Positions 33,838 through 44,104 of a stretch of 64,000 nt of DNA are shown here, piece by piece. The stretch covers positions 248,001 through 312,000 of the forward strand of contig JADDMT010000011.1 of NCBI GenBank assembly GCA_021401465.1, in the 5' to 3' direction. The DNA comes from Teratosphaeria epicoccoides (Eukaryota > Ascomycota > Dothideomycetes > Mycosphaerellales > Teratosphaeriaceae). The stretch's first letter is position 1; each line of letters opens with the position of its first letter. Below the pieces are notes generated by a model, which was given only the letters and a program-made list of their open reading frames with translations, did no database searches and was not told the origin of the DNA. A program made the position numbers and the translations under genes.

Positions 33838-34836
33838 ATGTCCTATATCAACTAAAACAACAAAGCGCTAAAACAAATTGTTATCACGACCCTGTAGCAG
33901 CATTCTGCTATCTATCCCTCTCTAATCTAACGCGTGTAAGGTCTATACAGAGCCTTTAGTGATTACTCTATCCGCTATCAAGGCCTCTACTATCTCTTCC
34001 TACATTATAGCATCCTAGGACTAAGCATGGCGCTTGATCTCCTTAGCAAGCTATTTTGGCATCTTAGCCCTACACATAGTAGCATGACCCTCCTAAGGTA
34101 CAAATCTTATCTTCTTTACTATAGTAGGACAGTCCTCTACTAGCTCGGACTCTACGAGCGCTCTAATCATGCGGTATGTGTCTTCGTTCGAGCTAGCCTT
34201 AATGCTCTACGTAATGTCTCTAAGCCTAATTCTATACTACATAAGCGTATCTGTAACAGACTACGTTAGGGCCGAACCCTCTATGCCTATGATAATGCTG
34301 TAGACATACTAGCCGCGGCTGGCACTATAGAAGAAGTTAATCATAGTCAGGCTAGAGCTGAAGTAGAAGGTATTTATGCTATATAATATGAAGATTACTT
34401 TGTCATAAATCTGACGACATAACTATAGTAGTTAGAGGGCTCTTAGCACGTAGTTCTTCTAGCTAGTGCTAGTAGACTTAACGACTTAGCTACTTAGCTA
34501 ACCTGTGCCGTAGTTAAACATGATGCTAATTAGGGTAGGCGACATAATGACTCCTTTGTAGATCTTGTTACGAAGCTTAGCTAGGAGCTAGAAAAACAAC
34601 TAGTTAGCATATGTATATATGATTAGTCAGAATCGCGGCTACTAACCTTGAGAAAGGGAAACTCGTGTTTAGCGATGACGGCTGCAAGCTTCTTTTCGAC
34701 AGCAGGCATGTCGCTAAGAGGTAGATGCTTAGTAAGTCCTCAAGAAAGTCATGAATTGCCGCCTGCTACGGCCGTAAGCAGGTCTTCTACCTACGTGCAT
34801 AACTACTTATTAGTCATGCCGCAGGATTAGTAGTAA
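33838..34836 (+). pseudogene. unknown 332-codon gene, RIP-degraded
   Basis: One continuous phase of 333 codons from ATG 33838 (MSYIN) to the TAA at 34834-34836, with TAG/TAA codons at Gln-type sites and no frameshift. The N-terminal third is hydrophobic and aromatic (YQGLYYLFLHYSILGLSMAL, LLRYKSYLLYYSR), and the middle is basic. An intact 60-codon stretch closes the frame (KGNSCLAMTAASFFSTAGMS). No family recognised. Its last 23 bp overlap the 3' end of the methyltransferase-like gene on the other strand. The preserved phase shows it was coding until the mutations struck. Confidence 0.6.
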
Positions 34837-36108
34837 GTGCTACTAGCCGAAAGTCTCTTATCGCATGTATATCTCTCTGCTAGCTAGCGTCTAGGCAGCT
34901 AGCTAGCTTATCTACCTTATACATTTACTGCCCTTTCTGTAGAGCCTTCGCTACCTGTCGTTCTAGCGCATGTCTCTCTGTGCGCGACAATTCCTGTTTA
35001 ACTTGATTAAGAGGTATCGTAGCCATAGGCTTAATAAGGAGAGTGTATAAGAGCTTGACCTAGAAACCCCTCTGCCTAGGAGTAGTACTACTAATCTTGC
35101 TATTAAGCTATTCACGCCACGCTATGTCGACTTTGACCTCTAACGCCGCGGTTAGATAGCTGACACGGGTTCTTGCTCGCTCGACGAATAAGCCGTAGAG
35201 AGCAGTTAACTGATCCGTCAGGTAGTAGGTCAGAAAGTCTGCGTAGAGAGACACCTTACTTGCTATACTAGGCTTAGCGAAGAAAGTAAGCATAGATCTC
35301 CGCGCCCTCGCTAATTTGTCCTAGCTAGCGATTATAGTGTACTACGTAATTAGACAGTTAAAGCCGGGACTTAGTAGGGCAGGATGCTAAACATTCTAGA
35401 TGCGTAATAGCAACAAGGCCTAGTCTGTCATAGTGTACTCTCGATAGGCTATAGAAGTAGCCTCGCTTAGTTAGTGCAAAAGTAGCTGCTAGCTAGGAGC
35501 AGGCTCCTTCTAATCTAAGATCAGCTAGCCGTTATTACTAACTAGCTCGCGCAGCTAGCGGATTAGCCCCGAATAGACCCGTAGCTCGAACATCTCTAGC
35601 ATGCCCTTTGCAAATACTATCTAAAAGCCGTTAGGGCATCTAGCAGCCTACTTGATACGGGCTGTAGGGGTACGACTAAGCCTCGCCTAGATGAAGCGCT
35701 ACAAGTCTACGCTTCCCTAGTAGTCCTACATGGTACTAGAGATTAGTTAGTAATAGTATTACCTCTAAGGCCTAGCTATAACACATACTCCTAGCTCTTA
35801 TCTAGCATTTTAGCACAGAAGTCTAGGAAGTATACACTATCTAGCGTAGCTAGCTTTGTACTCGCTAGGAAGCTAATTAGGCTACTGCCGCATGCGACAT
35901 CGAGTACCTTGTCCCTAGCTTGATGCTCTACCTAAGGGGCGTAGTTAACGAGATCCTCGTAGGCATCAAAGTCCGGATATGCCTTCTGCAGCGCGACGGC
36001 GGCTTCTGATGCCTAGACAGTATCGCGGACATAGTCGGCCGCGAACTTGGCGTGCTTAGAACCTACACTAATCGCCGGCTCTAGGTCTAGGGTCGGATTA
36101 GTCGACAT
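34814..36108 (-). pseudogene. methyltransferase-like gene with one intron, RIP-degraded
   Basis: From ATG 36108 (MSTNPTLDLEPAISVG) to TGA 34814-34816. The two halves are in different phases until a 53-nt intron (35736-35788) is removed. That intron has a consensus donor GTATGT, branch TACTAAC and acceptor CTAG. The spliced length is exactly 414 codons. Near residue 65 the exon reads KVLDVACGSSLISF, matching SAM-binding motif I (hh-D-hh-G/A-CGxG type) of class I methyltransferases. Later text (NGFxIVFAKGMLEMFEL; LRELVSNNG) fits the rest of a Rossmann fold. The C-terminal half is not recognised, and the substrate is unknown. Stops are TAG/TAA at Gln sites. It is convergent with the preceding gene and divergent from the MYND gene. 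Confidence 0.62.
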
Positions 36109-36967
36109 AGTAGGTTTAGAATCTACTAGCGCGTTAGTACATAGTCTTGTCATACGAGCATATAATGCTTACATGCTATAGTGTTGTTAGTATGCTAGTA
36201 TCTATATAGATGCCGAAGAAGAAGCTAAGTACTAGATAAGGTAGTTGTTTAAAAGAAAGAAATTCGAAGTACTAAGCTTCTTTTGTATTTTAGCAGCTGT
36301 AGGTCATGTGCTCTACATAGTTGCTAAACGCACACGTTACATCATCACATCATTAGCTTCTGCCTGAGAAATGACTAGAAATGGAAGGCACATGACGCTA
36401 CTACCTGAAAAATGGCTAGAAACGGAAGGCACGCGACACTGTCACAGATTCGGTTAAATATCACACACTGCTACCTAGGCACATGACTAAATGAAGAAGG
36501 CACGATATCAGGCAATTCTGCCTCAAAAGGCAGTAAAAAATGATCCTCATAGTTGCGACCTACTAACCTTATCTACTACTATACAGGGGCATTAGGAATA
36601 GTAGCAACTAGGACATAGTCACACTAACGCTAGCTCGACAGCGGCATGTGCACTTAGCAGATACAGCTGCATAGGATAGATGTCGCCATAGTTGCTGCTT
36701 CTTTGTTAAGAGCGCATAACTACCTACATGTAGCACATAGCGGCATGTAGCAGCTAACTAATCTAGACGGCAGTTATGACGGCCTCATGTGCGCTAGCTA
36801 GGCGGCAGCACGTGCACTTGGCAGCAAGAGATATCTATATCTACTACTACTCTTCTACTTTAACTCTTTACTAATTACATTAACTAACTTTAAAGACTTG
36901 CCTAATACACACAAGTAGCAGTAACATTAATCAACCCTCTATCTTACTATTTAAGACTATAGCTAGC
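36109..36967. other. divergent promoter region with degenerate repeats
   Basis: 860 bp between two divergent genes. A roughly 42-bp imperfect tandem pair (CTGAGAAATGACTAGAAATGG... and CTGAAAAATGGCTAGAAACGG...) lies at about 36363-36445. Variants of GGCATGTGCACTTAGCAG recur at about 36640, 36750 and 36810. TA-rich DNA precedes the MYND gene. No coding frame seen. Confidence 0.45.
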
Positions 36968-38650
36968 ATAGTCGCTTAATGCGCTAATTGTGGCATCGAC
37001 AGCCTGCTTAAGAAGTGCCTATGTCAGGTAGTAGCCTACTACAGCAAGAATTGCCAGATAATCGACTAGCACGACAACTACAAGGACAGCTACGCTAAGC
37101 GGCTAACCTAGAATAGGAATTAGTATGCAGTTAACCCTGAGATATGACGACTAGTCACTAACTTCATGTTTACTAGACGCGTTAAAATCCTGCCGTTCTA
37201 GAAGATCTTTGAAGGGGAGGACATAGCGAGTCGCGCGACAAGGGAGCGGGCTAATAGTATACTGCCCCCGATTACGAACAAGGTGTTCGAAGTGCTACTT
37301 ACTAGACTACTAGGTACACATAAGCTTTTCTTTAGCAGGCTAATTGTCGTCAGTTACATAGGGACCCCTAACGCCCCTTAGATTAGTGTTAGGGGGGTCT
37401 GTGTGTTTAGGAGCAAAAGGAATAGGAAGGTCGTCTTCATTGTGATGAAGACAGAAGACGCTAATTAGTCAGGCTAAAAGAAGGTCAATGTCAAGTACAA
37501 GACAGAAGTCTAGTATACCTAGGCATTCTACTAAGGCCTGTAGAATACCTACGACATAGAGCCATTATACGACAAGTTCTCTCTATGGTTTAGACAGCGT
37601 CTATAGGGCGAGTTCGGCAATGTCGTCGCAGGAGCCCGTAACAACTTAGCTACTTTGAATAGCATAATAAACAAGCTGTTTATCGTCTAGTACTACGTGC
37701 AGAGGAACGAGATGCGCTAAAAAGTACATATGTGCATACTAACACATGTTTCTGAGGCTATAGTAGGCTAGTAAGCAGGCGGGCGTAAGGACATAGTAGT
37801 GTTCTAAAGGGGGGTCTAGCCATGTTTCCTAAAGTCTAGCAAGCTAGTAGAGATAGTATTACTTATAGTTTACTTGTTTCTTAGCTCCTATGAGACTAGC
37901 ATGCTAGTAAGAGCTGTAGTCCCTGTTAATTTGATACAGTAATAGCAGGTAGATGTGATTTGACAGTAGCATATTTTAGTCATAGTAGCTACTTGCCTAC
38001 TACTAATGTAGTAGGCAGGTATGTATGTATTTACTAGAATTCAGATGATATTAATGCAGACCTCTGCAGTTTCGTATAGTCTAAGCAGTTCGTACTCTAC
38101 ATGACTATTATAGCTGCTTAGCTACCTTGACTTCGGTTTCTAGTAGTTAAGAAGTATGAGGGAATATTAGAGAGTGTAGAGGTCGAAGACAATATCGTCG
38201 AATAGTTTGCGGACTAGATACGCCTCCTAGTGTATAAGGAAAGGCATAGGAGGATGTAGACGACTTACAAGCTACAGCTGTTAACTATAGAAGGCTTCGG
38301 AGACTACCTATAGTACAGGGATAGTAGTGTAGTAGCTAGTGCGGTAAACGAGCTATGTGAGGGGGACGGCAGTCTAAAGACAAGTTTTATTCACGAGCAT
38401 TGTAGTAGGAAGAAGGGAGTAGTTAGCAACCTTTCTACCCCGTTATGAGAAGGGCTTACGTAGATCGTAGTATAGGCTGTAGTAATAGTGCGGATGACAT
38501 AGGGATAAGATGTAGACAGCCTAGGGGTCTGTTTTGATTGTTTATTCGGCGGTAGACAAAAAGGTGTATTTTGTGACGAACAAGCTAAGCTCGTGAGTTA
38601 AGAGGGCCTGTATTTAATATCGACACCCTAAGAACGATGCTGTTTCCTGT
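36968..38650 (+). pseudogene. MYND zinc-finger protein gene, RIP-degraded
   Basis: The phase opens at ATA 36968 (ATG with a TpG-to-TpA change), then VAxCANCGIDS...KKCLCQVVAYYSKNCQIID.HDNYKDSYAK. This is a MYND finger (CxxC...CxxC...YCS.xCQ...H...C) in which two Cys codons read Tyr (TGC to TAC). The frame runs on to about 37800. A second phase from about 38043 (DLCSFV...FLVVKKYEGILESVE) continues past 38500 with CFDC and GVFCDEQ, so at least one intron lies at about 37830-38040. The 3' end is uncertain. MYND domains mediate protein interaction and occur in SET/SMYD and fungal developmental proteins. No SET motif is seen. Internal stops are TAG/TAA/TGA at Q/W/R-type sites. Confidence 0.62.
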
Positions 38651-38990
38651 TCTTTAGCCTATTATAGACTACGTATTAGAATAGTGGCTATTTACTACAG
38701 GCAAGCGGCTATAGTAGTATGTGTTCTAACTACTACATATCGCTAACACTTAGTAGTGATGCCTGTCGCTAGATCGCAGGGCTAGGAGTAGGGCTAAGTA
38801 GACATACACGTTAGAGGAGAGTATAAGTGTAGGTAAGTAGCGATCGAGTAGAAAGCCGTTAAAAAAGCACGCCTACAAGTAGGCATGAGTAGGAAGGCTA
38901 ACAAGCCCGTGCATCAAGTAGCTAGGAGTAGGGCTAAGTAGGCCGAGCTAGTAAGATACTGCTAGTATACTACTAGCACTTACTTAGCTA
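38651..38990. repeat. non-coding stretch with palindrome sharing the Plavaka subterminal core
   Basis: Contains two copies of GCTAGGAGTAGGGCTAAGTAG (about 38779 and 38921). It also contains an inverted repeat CTAAGTAGGCCGAGCTAGTAAG / CTTACTTAGCTAACTCGG...CTTAG around the core TGCTAGTATACTACTAGC at about 38948-38965. The core is the motif of the transposon at 28.2 and 32.3-32.8 kb. Confidence 0.6.
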
Positions 38991-40944
38991 ACTCGGCTCT
39001 ACTTAGTCTACTCTTCGTACTTCGTACTACTTATGGGTTAGGTTTTCGAGATGTCGCGTAACTAATACGCGCGATCTATGGCAGCTAGTACCCTTTCTTT
39101 AGCAGACTCGTCCTAAGGCGCTAATGTCAGGGAAGGCTAGAATCCTAATACTACCTAGAAAGGCGACATACTAGTAGTAGCATTGTCGTATGCGTTGCTC
39201 GCATATTTAGCTTGTAGTAGCAACCTAGCCTAGTCATTTTGTTCCTCATTGTAGTAATAACAGAGATATTGTTCTAGAGTCTAGTTTGCCCGCTTAGTCT
39301 AGCTATTAGTTTGCGGATAAAAGGCCATGCTAAGCTTATGCTTTAGTTACGCTTCGCATGTAAAGTCACTCTAGTATTAGCTAGTAAAGACACTGCTACG
39401 ATCTAAGAGTACTCCTTCTAGCATGCTAAAACGACATATGACTTTGCGTACTATAAGGTTCGCTAGTTCTACACTAGTACATGTCTTGTTAGTTAGGACA
39501 AAGATCACTATCTTAGAGAACCTATTAACAATCACTAGGATGGCATCATACATGTACCTAAAGAGCTTGCTTAGGGGCAGATCCATGATAAAGTCTATAG
39601 TAATCTCTTGCTATAGCCTATTAGGTAGGGGCAAGGCATGCGCCTTGCTATATCCGCGATAGCGCTTACTCTTCATTATCTAGCATGTGTGGCAGGTTTA
39701 GACGTATTCGTTAACCTCCTTTATAATATCCGGCTACTAGTACTTTCGCGACAACAAGGCGAGGGTATAGTCTCTCCTGAAGTGCCTAGCTAACAGGTTG
39801 TTATAGTGCAAGCGTAGTAGTTACGCCTTTAATGCTTTATCATTTAGGACCTAAATGTAATCGCTTTTATACTAGACGCTATACTTGTACTCCTAGTCCT
39901 TGCTAGTGCTTTCAGGTTGCTCTAAGGCTAATTATAGCTTGCGAAGCAGGGTCTTTACATTCTCTGAAACGTCCTTTGCTAGAGACTCTTCCTAGGTTAC
40001 TACCTTGCAAATAAAGGCTAGTAGGGTTGTCATAGGTTAGTGCTCTCTAGGTCGGAGTAGGAGCTCTATGCTCTTTGCCCGCTATACCTACGTAGCCTAG
40101 ATGCGATTAACAATTAGGTTATTAGCTTATTCTCTCTCCTAGCCCTAGAACGACAGTTTATTTCTCAGGGTTAGGAGGAGCGTGTTTGCTGCCTATGTAG
40201 TTAGTACGTAGTCCGCGCAACAAGAAGGCCTATTAGCTAGGTTATTAGTTCCCTTATTATGCTTAATAGCAAAATCGAACCTTGACAAATACATGGCCTA
40301 CTAAGCTTAGCGGCCGTTTAGCTGTTTCATGCCTATAAATCTACGAAGGTTGTTGTAGTCAGAGAGCACGCTAATAGTCTGCAGCGCGCCTTCAAGATAG
40401 TAGCGCCACGTCTTAAAGCATTCCACGATTACTAACAGCTCTTAGTTATAGGTCTCGTAGTTCTGCTCCGCTAGGGTAAACTTCTAAGAGTAGAATGCGA
40501 TAGGGTGCTAGCGAGTAGTGTCTTCGCCCGCAACGAGCTAGGAGAGAATACCGCCTAAGGTAAATCTAGAGGCGTCTGTTTCCATCTTGATTAGAAGTTT
40601 AGGATCATAATGCTAGAGGATTAGAGTACTAGTAAAGGCTGCTATAAGCATGTAGAAAGCAGCCTCTTTAGCCTCTCCCTGCAGGAACGGGCTACCCTTT
40701 CCCTTGGCTATAGTAGTAAGCGGCGCGGCTATTTTGGAATAGTTCTTAATAAACCTCCGGTAGAAGTTAGCGAAGCTAAGAAAGCTCTGAACTTCCTTTA
40801 GAGTCTTAGGTACACGCTACTCCTTTACTACGCTAAGCTTGCTCTCATCTATTAACACACCTAAGCTGTTAATGACGAAGCCTAGGAACTCTAGCTAGTA
40901 AGTATAGAACTCGTACTTCTTTCGGCTAGCGTATAGAGCGTATT
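38991..40944 (-). mobile_element. family C Ty3/gypsy pol remnant (RT C-term, RNase H, integrase)
   Basis: Minus-strand degenerate pol, distinct from A and B at the residue level. From right to left it shows the end of RT (VQSFLSFANFYRRFIKNYSKI near 40750), RNase H (METDASRFTLGGILS near 40570), and the integrase core (IVNRFSKIVIFVLTNKT near 39510; LLDRSSVFTS near 39400). It also shows an integrase tail (ERVLAAIDRARISY) near 39080. It is cut on the right at 40944 by element B2, and on the left at about 38990 by the palindromic stretch. No LTR was identified. Stops are TAG/TAA type. Confidence 0.78.
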
Positions 40945-41304
40945 TGATATAGATATATATGCTATATAATGTGAAAATATCTCGTAGTATGACAGAGTAA
41001 TCTGACCTTTTAATAGGTACAAGACAGTGCTGCTTTCTGCTTATCGTAGAGGTAGCGCTAGAGGTGCTTATAACCCCCGACGCCCCTTAATTAGGGAAAG
41101 CATGTCCGAGCCTATCCCCGCAGGGGTATCGTAGGGTTAGTGACATAGGGGCATCCTACGTCAACTATTAATCCTACTTAGACAACATACGAGCTAACGT
41201 ATGTACGAAGGACTCCCTTGCTATATGTAGCAGGGTTACTACATGCTAAGGGTAGACATTAGAACCTATGCGGCTCTAATGGCCCCCTAGTATTAACCGT
41301 ATCA
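40945..41304 (-). repeat. family B LTR, outer LTR of B2 (360 bp)
   Basis: TGATATAG...CCGTATCA, the least altered ends of the family in this window. It is followed by GACAG at 41305-41309. Confidence 0.9.
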
Positions 41305-41641
41305 GACAGCCAAGCTACTTAGCGAGGCTAGCGCGCATGCTCGCCCTACTATTTCAAAGATTAACTGAAGTACGTACTCGTAGTTTCCTGATATCTCGAT
41401 CTGCATGTAAAGCGAAGGTGTCGCAAAGTCGCCTAACATGTGATAGATTAAAACCCGCCTGAGTTAGCAGCCTTTGCCCTGTACTTGCTACGAAGGTGTT
41501 AAGGTATGCGCATAACACATGTTACGTAGGCTATCTACCTATCTACTCTTACGCGGTGTAAGTGTGCTACATCCTATACCCTATATATTCTGCGCGTATT
41601 ACTTAGTAAGGCTAGGGACATCCTTATAGGAGGAGGGGCAG

Positions 41642-42001
41642 TGATACGGTTAATACTAGGGGGCTATTAGAGCCGCATAGGTTCTAATGTCTACCCTTAG
41701 CATGTAGTGACCCTACTACATATAGCAAGGGGGTCCTTCGTATATACGTTAGCTCGTATGTCGTCTAAGTAGGATTAATGGTTGACGTAGGATGCCCCTA
41801 CATCGCTGACCCTACGATACCCCTACAGGGATAGGCTTAGACATGCTTTCCCTAATTAAGGGGCGTCAGGGGTTATAAGCACGTCTAGCGCTACCTCTGC
41901 GATAAGCAGAAAGCAGCGCTATCTTATACCTATTAAAAGGTCAGATTACTCTGTCACACTACGAGATATTTTCATATCATATAGCATATATATCTATATT
42001 A
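41642..42001 (+). repeat. family B LTR, inserted in opposite orientation (360 bp)
   Basis: TGATACGG...ATATTA, inverted relative to 40945-41304. It is followed by CTGTC at 42002-42006. The reverse complement of this pentamer, GACAG, sits at 41305-41309 at the far end of the flipped segment. Confidence 0.9.
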
Positions 42002-42304
42002 CTGTCCCTATTTAGCCGTGACTATGAAGAACGTGTCGCAGAACCTCAGGGTAGTAGGAATGTACGCGGACGCTCTGCGCGTACTGCTTGCAACAGCAGG
42101 AGCGCGCTCCTAGCGCGGGTCTCGTCACATTTTCATGCTAGTAGACTAGCACGAGTATAGTTAGCGTACATGCGTAACAGCCGCGTTATCCGTTCTTGCA
42201 TTATTCGGTCCCCTTGTAAGTTAACTAAAGGCAGGTACTCTGCGCATGTAGTTCGAGTTACTAGCTTAACGGTTGTAGTAGGTAACAGGGGGGCTGTTAG
42301 AGGG

Positions 42305-42312
42305 TATAAAAA
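42305..42312 (+). promoter_or_regulatory. TATA box of the B2 antisense gene
   Basis: TATAAAAA, 163 bp before the ATG at 42468; identical spacing to B1. Confidence 0.62.
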
Positions 42313-42467
42313 CCTCGTCGCTTTCCTAAACTTCCTGTTCTAAAACACTAACATTAACCTCTACTCCTATTTCGCTTAGCCTGCGCCTCGCTATGTCTGC
42401 GGGTCTAAACTAGAGCTTCTTCTTCTTTAATCAATTAATCAAGATCAATCAACTCATCTTAGTAATA

Positions 42468-43964
42468 ATGGCTTATATGCTACAGACTAAGTTCGACACT
42501 ACTCGCTCTGCCTGCGATTGTCGCTTATGTCGACGATGCCTTGACAACCTTGGCAGCTAAGCTGCACACATCTCTCCTCCGCGTGTTAGTAAGGCGTCCC
42601 CTACCCGCAAGGTATACGTGGCTTATACTAACTAAAGCGTAGCCGAGATCTACGTCAGCGGATTTAATAAGGGTAGTGTCTACTATAACTATGTCAACTA
42701 TAATAGCAAGCATCAAAAATGCTAAGACCTCCCTAAAGAGGTGTATGGCGAGTATAACTAGCTCTGCTGTAACATCGATGACTTCTAGAGTGCGCGCGAC
42801 AAGGAGGTTACTAAAGGTACTCTAACTATAAACAGGCTACAGGCTAAGTACCGCGAGGCACTCGCCTACCTGCTTGGCGCCCTCTTGTGCTTTACCGCGA
42901 CTGCTAACTGTTCTTATAGCAGTGTTTACTTCGACTCTCTACTAACAGGCGAAAACGTTTGTCTAGGTCTAATTGCAGACTTAGTCTAGAAGATCTTAGA
43001 GGTACTAACTATTAGGGTCGAGACCTTTGCCATAGTACGCATATAGTACGGGTACCCTCTAAGTATAAATGCTAACCTTCTCCGCTAGGCTAACGTTAGC
43101 ATCGAGAAATATCTAACTAGCTGTTAGCGTTAGCAACTCGGGGCCCTTGCCTCTATTAACGATAACTTCGAGATGTAGATGATCCGCAAGAAGGTTATCA
43201 AGCAATTTACTATTCCTGCCGCTAAGGCTACGCCCTAGCGCTATACCGAGAGGCAGCCTGCCTCTAAGCTAGTCCTAAGGACTAAGCCGTAAGTTACTTA
43301 CTTAAATCCTGTTACGTGCGTATAGCTAACACATTATAGCGCCGCCGCCTACGCCGCCTTGACGCTACTGTCTAAGAAGAAGAAGAAGGCTAGGGCCAAA
43401 ATTGAGGTTAGCAACAAGGAAGCCGAACCTTCCCTACTTGCGATCTACACTATGTCCGCCAAGACGCCAAGGCACAAGCCTCTAGGCTAGATCTTTAAGG
43501 ATGAGGAGGATGACGACATCTAGGATACCTTTAGTCCTAACGTGATCCCTTTGCGCTATAGTGTTACTATACTAGTTACACCTAAGGGAGACACTAAGTC
43601 TAATGATGTGGTTAACACTTATGTCAAAAAGCGCAAGATGATCTCGAGGGCCGAGCGCGACAGCTGCAAGCGCGTCTGAGTCTCTTCGCCTTCTAATGCT
43701 AAGGATGAGGTAGTTGTCGCGACTAGGCGTAGTAGGGATATTGCTAGCTCTCTAGCCATTATAGGCTCTAAAGACGAGCTCCCTTGCAACCTACTAAAGA
43801 AGAAGATGCTAGCCTCTCTTCGTGGCGTCGCTACTCCTGTTACTCCTAGTCGCTTTGGGGTGTTTAGTAGACCCCGTATAGGTAGGTAGTCCCTAGCGGA
43901 CTATAACAAGAAAGACTCTTCTGCTTCGGGTTTAGTCAGGAAGCCCTTAACTAGTAGTCGCTAA
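42468..43964 (+). pseudogene. antisense accessory gene of family B, copy B2
   Basis: 1497 bp from ATG to TAA 43962-43964, the same length as in B1 and B3, so only substitutions separate the copies. The CRLCRRC motif near residue 18 is better kept here (CGA where B1 has TAA). Two positions at residues 75/78 read Tyr where B3 keeps one Cys. Basic C-terminal tracts are retained. Internal stops are TAG/TAA. The pol stop of this copy is TCA/TGA at 44105-44107 on the minus strand, 140 bp beyond. Confidence 0.8.
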
Positions 43965-44104
43965 GCATTAGCTACAAAGCTAATCCGAGCATGTCTCTTG
44001 TTCTCCTTAGGTTTATTCTAGGTGTGCCTTTAGGCATCAATAATGTATAAGTAGGGCGTTTGCTTCTTGTTGTTACTTTACATGTTATACGCTATATACA
44101 CATG

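Noticed and set aside
28000..39000. Starship-type giant element
   Set aside because: No tyrosine recombinase (DUF3435-like) captain gene was seen; the only transposase is Plavaka-type.
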